From assembly GCA_002790175.1 (NCBI GenBank), contig PFUQ01000077.1, positions 792 to 13,541 of the forward strand: 12,750 nt of DNA. Reading direction: 5' to 3'. The translations under genes were made by a program, and so were the position numbers. Positions 1 through 6,625 of this stretch are shown in pieces. Position 1 is the stretch's first letter. Each line of letters starts with the position of its first letter. Source of the stretch: Flavobacteriales bacterium CG_4_9_14_3_um_filter_32_8. GTDB taxonomy: Bacteria > Bacteroidota > Bacteroidia > Flavobacteriales_E > Vicingaceae. The notes under the pieces are model-generated. The model was not told where the DNA came from and ran no database searches. It saw only the letters and a list, made by a program, of their open reading frames with translations.

Positions 1-338
1 ATATGTATTGTGACTCTGTAGGACAAAATGGAGTAGTATTTAAACAATCTGGATTTACTATTAATGTGATTGCTCCACCAATTATAACAGAAATAAATAC
101 TCCAATGGCAAAAGGAAATATTAAAATCTTCCCCAACCCTACTTCTTCTCAATTAACAATAGAAAGTGGTGGATTAATCATTAATAAAATAAATATTACT
201 GGAATTACAGGTAGAATGGTAAAAACAATAGTTCCAAAAACCAATGTGATAAATGTTGCCGATTTACCTTGTGGTATTTTTTTCATTCAATTAATTACCA
301 AAGACGAAACCATTACTCAAAAATTTGTAAAGAACTAG
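1..338 (+). CDS. T9SS type A sorting domain protein, C-terminal part only
   Basis: The 5' part of this gene lies outside the window; the frame is open to the left edge and ends at TAG 336-338, leaving about 111 residues. The visible part has a short linker rich in Ile and Pro, then from about residue 40 a C-terminal domain with the signature IFPNPTSSQLTI, a central ITGITGRMVKT strand pair, LPCGIFFIQL and a final TQKFVKN. This is the pattern of the type A sorting domain that directs proteins through the type IX secretion system of Bacteroidota; the domain is normally cleaved and the cargo anchored at the surface or released. The cargo domain itself cannot be seen, so its function is unknown. 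The sorting-domain call is firm. The ATG at position 3 is probably internal. Confidence 0.85.
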   Translation, partial: MYCDSVGQNGVVFKQSGFTINVIAPPIITEINTPMAKGNIKIFPNPTSSQLTIESGGLIINKINITGITGRMVKTIVPKTNVINVADLPCGIFFIQLITKDETITQKFVKN

Positions 339-462
339 TTTTAAGTTTAGCTACAATAAGCTGAGTTCTATGTGATTATCAAAAATAAAATACTGATTCC
401 TAGTTATACATTATAAAACCGCTAATAATATAATCCATTTTTAAGAAGTAGTTGTTTATATA

Positions 463-533
463 AAATCACCACCCTAAATCCCTCCTCAAGGAGGGAGAAT
501 CTCCCCTTGAGGTGAGAAAAAGAGGGGTGATTT
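463..533. repeat. Nested inverted repeat (MITE/REP-like structured element)
   Basis: An 8-bp outer stem, AAATCACC (463-470) with GGTGATTT (526-533), encloses two inner hairpins. The first is CCCTCC (480-485), loop TCAA, GGAGGG (490-495). The second is CTCCCC (501-506), loop TTGA, GGTGAG (511-516), with one mismatch. The element is far more G+C rich than its surroundings and lies in a gene-free gap. Similar palindromic CCCTCC-type elements are, from memory, common between genes in Bacteroidota genomes, where they behave like dispersed repeats. It could also end transcription of the T9SS gene at 338, although no T-tract follows. Whether copies exist elsewhere cannot be judged from this window. 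Confidence 0.6.
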
Positions 534-569
534 GCAATGTTCTTAAATCAAACTCAGGTAATTAATAAT

Positions 570-577
570 TACATTTG
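570..577 (+). promoter_or_regulatory. Bacteroidota -7 promoter box for the SDR gene
   Basis: TACATTTG fits the Bacteroidota sigma-A -7 consensus TAnnTTTG exactly and is followed by C, as is common. A transcript starting about 7 nt downstream would have a leader of roughly 12 nt before the ATG at 596. No clear TTG -33 element is present at the expected distance. Confidence 0.5.
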
Positions 578-595
578 CACCTCAAAATTTAGTTG

Positions 596-2140
596 ATGCA
601 ACAGGAATCAAATGACATTAGTCGCGAAGAAATTGAACAATGTATTTCAATTTTAGAAAAATTGGTGGGCGATTCCAACCCCATTTTTGATTTACCTGCA
701 GATAAACGAGTGGCTTTACTAAAAGCAGCAGGCTTGCTTTCCCGTCCGAGTAAGGAAGAATATTTGAAGCGTAAAAAAAGTGCTGAAAAAGCTGCTAAAC
801 GCAAAATGATGGAACGAGATAAACATGCTCGTAAGGAGACAGGAATACGAAGTGCCAGAGAAGCAACTGTTTTTGTAGCACCAAAATTGTTAGCAATTCC
901 CAACGAAAAAAACGATACGGAAAGCGAATTAGAATCACCGAGAAACTGTTATGTGTGCAAAAAAATTTATACCAAATTGCATCATTTTTACGATACCATG
1001 TGTACCGAATGTGGCGATTTAAACTATGCCAAACGTTTTCAAACAGCAGACTTAACAGGACAAGTTGCTGTGGTTACAGGTTCTCGATTAAAAATTGGGT
1101 ATCACATTACCTTACAATTATTGCGTTCTGGAGCAACAGTAGTTGCCACTACCCGATTTCCAGTAGATTCTGCTTTACGTTTTGCTAAAGAAGAAGATTA
1201 TTCGGTTTGGAGTCATCGTTTAAAAATTCATGGATTGGATTTAAGACACATTCCTAGTGTGGAAATTTTTTGCAATTATATCGAACAACATTACGATAGA
1301 TTAGATATTTTAATTAACAATGCAGCACAAACTGTAAGAAGGCCTGCAGGATTTTTTCATCATTTAATGAAAAATGAAGAAATGCTTTTTGCCAACTTAC
1401 CACCAACTGCACAAAATTTATTGGCTGACCATAACAATTGTATTCAAGAAATAAAAAACCTATCTATCGGAACTGACCATAAAGAAAATAGCCGATTACC
1501 TGTTAATTGGCAAAGTCCTGAGCCTGGAATTGGTTTGAGAGCTTCGGCAAAACTATCTCAAATTCCCTACAGTTTTGATAATTCCTTATCCGCCAAAGAA
1601 GTATTCCCAGAAGGAAAATTAGATGCCGATTTACAACAAGTAGATTTAAGAAAAACCAACAGTTGGCGACTAAAGTTGGGCGAAATTGAAACCCCTGAAA
1701 TGATAGAAGTTCAATTGGTGAACGCCATTGCTCCTTTTGTGTTGTGTAATCGCTTATCTAATTTGATGCGAAAAGAAAATACGGGTCAAAAACACATCAT
1801 CAATGTTTCTGCCATGGAAGGAAAATTTTACCGTTTCACAAAAATAGACCGACATCCACATACCAATATGGCAAAAGCTGCACTCAACATGATGACACAT
1901 ACTGCAGCATCGGATTTTGCGAAAGATGGAATTTTCATGAATGCAGTAGATACTGGTTGGGTTACAGATGAAGACCCTGTGGAATTATCAAAGAAAAAAG
2001 AAGAAGTGCATAATTTTCAACCACCGTTGGACATTGTAGATGGTGCGGCAAGGGTTTTAGACCCATTGATTGATGGAATAAATACAGGAAAACACTGGAG
2101 TGGAAAATTTTTAAAAGATTATTTTCCTATTGATTGGTAA
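596..2140 (+). CDS. Atypical SDR-family oxidoreductase with N-terminal zinc-ribbon-like motif
   Basis: This 514-residue protein is about twice the size of a classical SDR. Residues 1-100 are charged, with a Lys/Arg-rich helix at about 52-90. Next comes a four-Cys motif, C118-x2-C121 and C136-x2-C139, which looks like a zinc ribbon. The Rossmann part starts near 153, with glycine motif TGSRLKIG (161-168), NNAA (241-244), INVSAMEG with the active-site Ser405, and DTGWVTD near 452. The general base normally lies in YxxxK; here it reads TNMAK (423-427), so Lys427 is kept but the Tyr is a Thr. An insertion of about 120 residues separates NNAA from the active-site helix. The start is ATG 596; an in-frame TTG directly before it is less likely. 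Substrate and reaction are unknown. The gene is probably monocistronic and converges on the next gene. Confidence 0.85.
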   Translation: MQQESNDISREEIEQCISILEKLVGDSNPIFDLPADKRVALLKAAGLLSRPSKEEYLKRKKSAEKAAKRKMMERDKHARKETGIRSAREATVFVAPKLLAIPNEKNDTESELESPRNCYVCKKIYTKLHHFYDTMCTECGDLNYAKRFQTADLTGQVAVVTGSRLKIGYHITLQLLRSGATVVATTRFPVDSALRFAKEEDYSVWSHRLKIHGLDLRHIPSVEIFCNYIEQHYDRLDILINNAAQTVRRPAGFFHHLMKNEEMLFANLPPTAQNLLADHNNCIQEIKNLSIGTDHKENSRLPVNWQSPEPGIGLRASAKLSQIPYSFDNSLSAKEVFPEGKLDADLQQVDLRKTNSWRLKLGEIETPEMIEVQLVNAIAPFVLCNRLSNLMRKENTGQKHIINVSAMEGKFYRFTKIDRHPHTNMAKAALNMMTHTAASDFAKDGIFMNAVDTGWVTDEDPVELSKKKEEVHNFQPPLDIVDGAARVLDPLIDGINTGKHWSGKFLKDYFPIDW

Positions 2141-2164
2141 TTTTATTGCTATTTTTAAAAAAAT

Positions 2165-2614
2165 TTAAATCTTTTTCACTCGAACTGCATTCATTCCCTT
2201 TAAACCTTTTTCTAATTCAAAAGTAACTTTATCGCCTTCTTTCACTTCATCTTTTAAACCACTTACGTGTACAAAGTGTTTTTCTTGAGTTTTTGAATTG
2301 ATAATAAAACCAAAACCTTTGGAGGAATCAAAATAATCTACCTTTCCAGTTAAAGGACCAGCATTTTCTTCTGCTTCTTTTCTAGGAATTCCTATTTCAA
2401 TATCACTTGCTTTTATTACTTTTTTCTTAATGGTTGGATCTGGCGGAGTAGCTGTTATATTTCCAAATTCATCAACGTAAGCCATCATGTTTTCTAAGCT
2501 TCCTCCAACAGAACTTGCTTTACGTTCATCTTTTTTAACGAGCTTGTCTTGTCGCTTTTTTAATCGTTTTTTCTCTTTTTCTTTTTTATTAAAACTCTGT
2601 TGTGATTTTGCCAT
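2165..2614 (-). CDS. Cold-shock-domain protein with basic N-terminal extension
   Basis: The protein has 149 residues. Residues 88-149 form a cold-shock domain with both RNA-binding motifs: RNP1 KGFGFI (99-104) and RNP2 HFVHVS (113-118). The first 35 residues are almost entirely Lys, Glu, Gln and Arg (KKEKEKKRLKKRQDK) and are probably a helical or disordered nucleic-acid-binding tail, followed by an acidic linker. Cold-shock-domain proteins bind single-stranded RNA or DNA and act as RNA chaperones in the cytoplasm. At 149 residues it is about twice the length of classical CspA (about 70); long forms with such tails are, as I recall, usual in Bacteroidota. It converges on the SDR gene (24-nt gap) and is divergent from the NYN gene. 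The exact RNA targets are unknown. Confidence 0.9.
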   Translation of the reverse strand: MAKSQQSFNKKEKEKKRLKKRQDKLVKKDERKASSVGGSLENMMAYVDEFGNITATPPDPTIKKKVIKASDIEIGIPRKEAEENAGPLTGKVDYFDSSKGFGFIINSKTQEKHFVHVSGLKDEVKEGDKVTFELEKGLKGMNAVRVKKI

Positions 2615-2665
2615 GCAATTAAAATTATTAAAACTAGATTTCCTGAACTTTCAGAAAATAATGTG

Positions 2666-2697
2666 CAAAGTTAAGTTTTAGAAATCAATTTTAACAA
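2666..2697 (-). promoter_or_regulatory. Promoter of the cold-shock-domain gene (-33 and -7 boxes)
   Basis: Read on the minus strand, TAACTTTG (2673 to 2666) matches the Bacteroidota -7 consensus TAnnTTTG, and a TTG (2697 to 2695) lies 21 nt upstream, within the range seen for -33 elements. The transcript would start near 2659 and have a leader of about 45 nt. That leader holds a small imperfect hairpin (CTGAA/TTCAG, 2643-2654), which might be an RNA-temperature or autoregulatory element, but this is only a guess. Confidence 0.6.
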
Positions 2698-2803
2698 CTT
2701 TATATCAGTTATTAGTGGTTCTTATTGATAACTTCTTTAAAACGGAATTATTAATTTCAATAATCTCGAAACATCTTCTATACATGTAGCCAATTTAAAT
2801 GCT

Positions 2804-2811
2804 TATCTTTG
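2804..2811 (+). promoter_or_regulatory. Bacteroidota -7 promoter box for the NYN-trmL operon
   Basis: TATCTTTG matches TAnnTTTG. A start of transcription about 7 nt downstream gives an A-rich leader of roughly 27 nt before ATG 2846. I see no good TTG at the -33 distance. It faces away from the cold-shock gene promoter across the same 231-nt divergent gap. Confidence 0.5.
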
Positions 2812-2845
2812 GATAATAGATGATAATAATAAATTAAAATTTCTT

Positions 2846-3580
2846 ATGGATATAAAATTAGCCGTATTAATTGACGGTGATAACATACCTTCCGCTTATG
2901 TAAAAGAGATGATGGAAGAAATTGCTAAATATGGCAATCCTACAATTAAAAGAATTTATGGTGATTGGACTAACCCACATTTAGTAAAATGGAAAACAGT
3001 TTTGTTAGAAAATGCCATCACTCCTATTCAACAATATGGATACACTACAGGAAAAAATGCGACCGATTCTGCCATGATTATTGATGCTATGGACATTCTC
3101 TATTCAGAAAAGGTAAATGGATTTTGCATCGTTTCAAGCGATAGTGATTTTACACGTTTAGCAACTCGTCTTCGTGAAGCTGGAATGCAAGTATTTGGTA
3201 TTGGTGAGAAAAAAACGCCTAACCCGTTTATTGTTGCTTGCGACAAGTTTATTTACATTGAAATTCTAAAAAATCAGGCAAATGCTAACGAAACAGAATC
3301 TTCAGCAACTCCATCAACTAAAAAAAGTAATGTGGATAAAATAACACCTGCTGTAATTCAGTTGATTGCTACAACCATTTCTGATTTAGCAGATGATGAT
3401 GGTTGGGCTTTTTTGGGCGATGTTGGAAGTTTGTTACAAAAAAAACAACCCAATTTTGATGCTCGGAATTTTGGTTTTCAAAAATTAACCCCTTTAATTA
3501 AGTCCATCGATAAATTCGAAATTGAGCAACGTGAAAACCAAAAAGGTCGGTTTAAATTAATTTATGTGAAAATTAAATAA
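2846..3580 (+). CDS. NYN-domain nuclease (LabA/DUF88-like) with C-terminal OST-HTH/LOTUS domain
   Basis: This 244-residue protein has two domains. Residues 4-142 form a NYN (PIN-like) fold with the acidic residues expected for metal binding: D10 and D12 in LIDGDN, D74 and D80 in TDSAMIIDAMD, and D99 and D101 in VSSDSDF. A flexible Ser/Thr/Asn/Lys linker (about 143-165) leads to an OST-HTH/LOTUS domain (about 166-243) with the typical pattern GWAFLGDVGSLL, QPNFDARNFGFQKL and a basic end. NYN domains are predicted or proven endoribonucleases and LOTUS domains bind RNA, so a small RNA-cleaving protein is likely; the RNA substrate is not known. All acidic residues are present, so it should be active. 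It is followed after 1 nt by trmL and probably co-translated with it. Confidence 0.88.
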   Translation: MDIKLAVLIDGDNIPSAYVKEMMEEIAKYGNPTIKRIYGDWTNPHLVKWKTVLLENAITPIQQYGYTTGKNATDSAMIIDAMDILYSEKVNGFCIVSSDSDFTRLATRLREAGMQVFGIGEKKTPNPFIVACDKFIYIEILKNQANANETESSATPSTKKSNVDKITPAVIQLIATTISDLADDDGWAFLGDVGSLLQKKQPNFDARNFGFQKLTPLIKSIDKFEIEQRENQKGRFKLIYVKIK

Positions 3581-3581
3581 C

Positions 3582-4034
3582 GTGGGTTTCAACATTGTTC
3601 TTTTTGAGCCTGAAATTCCTATGAACACAGGAAATATTGGGCGACTTACTTTAGCTTCAGGCTCACAATTGCACTTGGTAAAACCTTTTGGCTTTGAAAT
3701 TAACGATACTCGGTTAAAACGTGCCGGATTGGATTATTGGAAACACATTTCACTTTTTATTTATGAGAACATCAAAGATTTTTATACCAAAAATGAAGGC
3801 AAAAAAATGGTGTATTTTTCTAGTCATGGCAAGCAAGATTATTTAGCTGTTGATTACGAAGAGGAACTCTTTCTTATTTTTGGAAAGGAATCTGTAGGTT
3901 TACCTCAACACATCATTGATAAAAATATAGAAAAAATCTATAAAATACCTATTTTCAACACCCATGTTCGGAGTTTAAACTTGGCAAATTCAGTAAGTAT
4001 TGTAGTGTATGAAGGGTTAAGAATTATTAAATAA
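3582..4034 (+). CDS. trmL: tRNA (cytidine/uridine-34-2'-O)-methyltransferase TrmL
   Basis: This 150-residue protein matches the SPOUT-fold TrmL (YibK) family along its whole length. Key motifs are VLFEPEIPMNTGNIGRL (6-22), the FGF...D.RLKRAGLDYW block (37-53), LIFGKESVGLP (98-108) and IPIFNTHVRSLNLANSVSIV (122-141). The last two motifs build the trefoil knot that binds S-adenosylmethionine. The enzyme methylates the 2'-OH of the wobble nucleotide in certain leucine tRNAs and works as a dimer in the cytoplasm. The start is GTG at 3582, one base after the stop of the upstream gene; the first ATG inside the frame would remove the conserved N-terminal strand, so GTG is well supported. This spacing suggests translational coupling with the NYN gene. 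Confidence 0.95.
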   Translation: MGFNIVLFEPEIPMNTGNIGRLTLASGSQLHLVKPFGFEINDTRLKRAGLDYWKHISLFIYENIKDFYTKNEGKKMVYFSSHGKQDYLAVDYEEELFLIFGKESVGLPQHIIDKNIEKIYKIPIFNTHVRSLNLANSVSIVVYEGLRIIK

Positions 4035-4065
4035 TTTTTTTTGTTTTTAAATGGAATAATTACAG

Positions 4066-4110
4066 CCTAATTTAATTACTTTTAAGTTTGGTATGTTCCT
4101 AAAAATTAGG
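4066..4110. promoter_or_regulatory. Inverted repeat CCTAATTT/AAATTAGG in the trmL-propeller gap
   Basis: CCTAATTT at 4066-4073 is the reverse complement of AAATTAGG at 4103-4110, and the right half also forms a tight hairpin by itself (CCTAA, AAA, TTAGG; 4098-4110). The stems are AT-rich and no T-tract follows, so it is a poor terminator. It may be an operator for the downstream gene or simply AT-rich chance. Confidence 0.2.
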
Positions 4111-4130
4111 TACTATTGATTGGTAGAAAT

Positions 4131-4160
4131 CAGAACACAGATTTATTATTTTGTGGTCTG
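4131..4160. promoter_or_regulatory. Imperfect inverted repeat upstream of the propeller gene
   Basis: CAGAACACA (4131-4139) and TGTGGTCTG (4152-4160) pair over 9 positions with one mismatch and a 12-nt spacer, 39 nt before the ATG at 4199. The right arm overlaps TTATTTTG (4146-4153), a one-mismatch version of the Bacteroidota -7 box. A dyad over a promoter would suit a regulator-binding site, but no regulator gene is nearby. Confidence 0.25.
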
Positions 4161-4198
4161 ACTTTTGTAAACGAACAAGAAACTTAAATCTTGAAAAT

Positions 4199-6184
4199 AT
4201 GAAAACACATTACTTTTCTTTTATGCTTTGTGCATTTTTATTGATGCAATCAACAACTTCATTTTCACAAAATACTCCTGTATGGGAATCAGAACTCTCT
4301 GGAAGTATTATGTGGCAAAAGGTAACTTCGTTGGGCAATGTTATAGCAAGTACAGGAACTTCTTTAATAGGAGTTGACCCTGCTTCTGGAAAAATTAATT
4401 GGACGCTGGATAAAGTCCAATATACGGTAGAAGACCGTTTTGAAAATATCAATGGAACCCCATTCTTTTCAGTTACTGATAACAAAGGTGTTCTATTTAT
4501 CATCGAACCATTTGAAGGAAAAATTCTCTTTTCATCTGCTGATGCAGGGTTAGAAAAAATATCAGACAAGTATTTTCTTTACAAAAGTAATGGTATTTTA
4601 ATCATAGGCAATGAAGTTGGACAAAAAGAACCAGTAATGATTATGGTGGATATGACAACTGGTAAAAAAAGTTGGAAAAAAGATGGAGAATTCAGCCGTA
4701 TTTCTTCGTGTTTTGATTTAGGAAACGATGAGTTTGTTATTTCTACCCTATTTTATGTTTATAAAATAGCTGTTAAAAGTGGCGATGTAAAATGGAAAAA
4801 ATGTATTGATGAAAAGTTTGCAAAATATGGAGCATTATTATCAATGATGGATAAAAATGCTGCCAATTCAGAACTTGGAAAAAAACAAGTAACTGCAGCT
4901 TTAGTTATTACCGATTTTGCCAAAGATTTGGTGTTTATGGCTGCACAAAAAGAATCAAAAAAAGAAGTGACAGGAAGTGATGGGAAAAAAACAACTACTA
5001 TTGAATATTCAACCATTTACAATGCATTTAAAATCAGTAATGGTGATTATGCCTGGGCTTCAACCATTGAAGTAAACGGTAAGTTAGGATTATTGATTCC
5101 TGTTCAAAATGGCTTAATTGTAACTCACGGAACCATGAACATGAATAATTCGGCAGTAAACTTGATTAACTACACTAGCGGACAAAGAATGTGGGGTAAA
5201 AAAGGAAATGGAATTAATGTGAAAGGAAGTCCTGAAGGAAATGCCGAAATAAATGGAAAAATGATGATTTCTAGTGGAAATGACAGAGCAAGTTTTGTAT
5301 ATTTATTAAACACAGCTGCTGGAACAATGGATTTTGAGAAACCTGCAAAGATTTCTGGTGAAATTCAATACATTGAAACTTCTGGAAATAACTTGTTAAT
5401 TGCAACTGAAGAAGAAATTAATCTTTACAATACAACGACTGGCGAGTTTGGTTTTGACAAGAGTTTAAAAGGAAGTTCTAAAAACATTACTTCTAATGAT
5501 GGAACTATTTATGTCGTAAATAACAAAGATGAGTTGTTGTATCAGCTTAAAAGTGGTGCTACAGCAGCAACCCTATTAAGTAAAAATCCACTAAAATTTC
5601 AAGGAAAAGAAAATGTTACGCATTTAGAAGTAAGAGAAAAAGGAATCTTAATTTCTTCAGAGCAAAACATTGCTTTGGTAGATTTTTCTGGAAACACCCT
5701 ATTTAATAAATATTATGCAGCACCAGACCAACCAGGATGGAAAAAAGCGTTGTTAATTGCCAATGCCGCTTATGGAGCTTACGCAACAGCAGCTTACAGT
5801 TATAGTTCGGCAGCATTTGGAGCAGTTTCTAATTCTATTGAAGTAAAAGACCCCAACTCCAAAGCAGCAAAAGATATTACTGGAGCAATTTCTAATGCTT
5901 ATGGCGATGCTGCTAAATCTGGAATGTCATTTACTAAAAATTGTATTGCCGCAGCAACCAAAAGGTTTAAAGCAAGTAGCGAAAGCACCAACTCCTTATT
6001 TATGATGATTGAGATAGGCAAAAAACAATACGGTTTAGCTCAAATTAGTAAAGAAACTGGTGAAAAAATAGCTACCATAGATATGGCTAAAGATAAAACT
6101 CCTTCTTACGATTTAGACATTGTAGAAAACACCGTTTATTACAAAAAAGGAGATACTAAATTACAAGCTTTTAAGTTTCAATAA
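4199..6184 (+). CDS. Secreted PQQ-type beta-propeller protein with Ala-rich insertion
   Basis: The chosen start is ATG 4199, because it begins a clear Sec signal peptide (KTHYFSFMLCAFLLMQSTTSFSQ, cut probably after Q24); upstream in-frame codons would add a polar stretch. The 661-residue precursor carries repeated PQQ/BamB-like blade motifs of the type 'D..TG...W': GVDPASGKINW (58-68), VDMTTGKKSW (150-159), AVKSGDVKW (191-199), KISNGDYAW (278-286), INYTSGQRMW (323-332), and weaker ones near 372 and 412. A helical Ala/Tyr/Ser-rich segment (about 514-592) interrupts the propeller before a last blade (QISKETGEKIATIDM). No lipobox Cys or T9SS tail is visible, so it is probably periplasmic. Such propellers usually act as protein-binding scaffolds; whether it binds PQQ or is an enzyme cannot be told. 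Confidence 0.8.
   Translation: MKTHYFSFMLCAFLLMQSTTSFSQNTPVWESELSGSIMWQKVTSLGNVIASTGTSLIGVDPASGKINWTLDKVQYTVEDRFENINGTPFFSVTDNKGVLFIIEPFEGKILFSSADAGLEKISDKYFLYKSNGILIIGNEVGQKEPVMIMVDMTTGKKSWKKDGEFSRISSCFDLGNDEFVISTLFYVYKIAVKSGDVKWKKCIDEKFAKYGALLSMMDKNAANSELGKKQVTAALVITDFAKDLVFMAAQKESKKEVTGSDGKKTTTIEYSTIYNAFKISNGDYAWASTIEVNGKLGLLIPVQNGLIVTHGTMNMNNSAVNLINYTSGQRMWGKKGNGINVKGSPEGNAEINGKMMISSGNDRASFVYLLNTAAGTMDFEKPAKISGEIQYIETSGNNLLIATEEEINLYNTTTGEFGFDKSLKGSSKNITSNDGTIYVVNNKDELLYQLKSGATAATLLSKNPLKFQGKENVTHLEVREKGILISSEQNIALVDFSGNTLFNKYYAAPDQPGWKKALLIANAAYGAYATAAYSYSSAAFGAVSNSIEVKDPNSKAAKDITGAISNAYGDAAKSGMSFTKNCIAAATKRFKASSESTNSLFMMIEIGKKQYGLAQISKETGEKIATIDMAKDKTPSYDLDIVENTVYYKKGDTKLQAFKFQ
5768..5813 (+). 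repeat. Propeller-gene segment with inverted copy downstream
   Basis: This stretch of the Ala-rich segment reappears in reverse orientation at 6427-6470. Within it, 5775-5799 matches the reverse complement of 6438-6462 at 24 of 25 positions, including a 17-nt identical core (GCAACAGCAGCTTACAG). Both copies read as AYATAAYS in their own strand. Confidence 0.7.
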
Positions 6185-6213
6185 ATTAAATTTAAGATAA
6201 CTCAGAAAATAAC

Positions 6214-6250
6214 AAAGTGTCTGTCAACTGACGGACGCTTTTTGTTTTCT
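6214..6250 (+). terminator. Rho-independent terminator of the propeller gene
   Basis: The arms AAAGTGTCTGTCA (6214-6226) and TGACGGACGCTTT (6229-6241) pair over their length with two G-U wobbles, closing around a tetraloop at AACT, and run into TTTTTGTTTT. The stop codon of the propeller gene lies 30 nt upstream. This is the best terminator in the window. Confidence 0.85.
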
Positions 6251-6358
6251 AGTTTTAATGTTTATTAGTTTTTATGTCATTAATAATTGATTTTTTCTAA
6301 CACTTACAGTTTACTTTACTTACTAATATAGCCCTAATTATTATATTTTCACTTGGTT

Positions 6359-6366
6359 TATCTTTG
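6359..6366 (+). promoter_or_regulatory. Orphan -7 promoter-like box
   Basis: TATCTTTG fits TAnnTTTG but no gene follows on this strand. No TTG is visible at the -33 distance. It might drive a small RNA running through 6427-6470, or be a leftover of a lost gene, or chance in AT-rich DNA. Confidence 0.2.
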
Positions 6367-6426
6367 CTAATTCTCAAAATGTTGCTTCGTTAGATGTAGA
6401 TAAAAATGACCTATTAGAAATTATAT

Positions 6427-6470
6427 TGCAAACTATACTGTAAGCTGCTGTTGCATAAGCTCTCTAAGCA
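6427..6470 (-). repeat. Inverted fragment related to the propeller gene (relic)
   Basis: The reverse complement of this stretch aligns with 5768-5813 of the propeller gene with only a few substitutions and two single-base gaps; the best part is 24 of 25 identical (6438-6462). In the minus-strand frame it reads AYATAAYS, with an in-frame stop just before it, so it looks like a fragment of a paralogue of the Ala-rich segment that has decayed. A transcript from the plus strand here would be complementary to the propeller mRNA. Confidence 0.6.
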
Positions 6471-6625
6471 TACACAATAGCGTAAACGGTTATGCCACCA
6501 TCCGTCTAATCGCACAGTTTACCATGATTCAATCTAGAAATTCTAATAGGAATTATGAAGCAGCATTACATTGAGGTGAAATAGTTGGTTCACAGAAACA
6601 AAAAAACTGCTAAAATAATAGTAAG

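Larger units (their letters stand above)
6251..6625. other. Gene-free gap between convergent genes, probably decayed sequence
   Basis: No intact gene is present. Open stretches are short: 6326-6442 on the plus strand can be read as a hydrophobic run followed by FANSQNVASLDVDKND before a stop, which resembles the end of a signal peptide but has no start codon; another plus-strand stretch, shifted by one frame, stays open to about 6573. On the minus strand a frame through 6427-6530 contains AYATAAYS, also found in the propeller protein, but it is broken by stops. These traces suggest the remains of one or more genes. A lone TATCTTTG box sits at 6359-6366. Confidence 0.45.

Noticed and set aside
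346..365. Weak hairpin after the first T9SS gene
   Set aside because: The stem is 7 bp with two G-U pairs and no T-tract, too weak to call a terminator.
589..903. Open frame on the minus strand inside the SDR gene
   Set aside because: It is antisense to a well-supported coding region and its product shows no recognisable motif; the plus-strand frame has clear SDR motifs.
2141..2164. AT-rich run between convergent genes as bidirectional terminator
   Set aside because: It is only A/T tracts without a G+C stem.
4151..4198. Longer start (TTG 4151) for the propeller gene
   Set aside because: It would place 16 polar residues before a perfect signal peptide; ATG 4199 is the better start.
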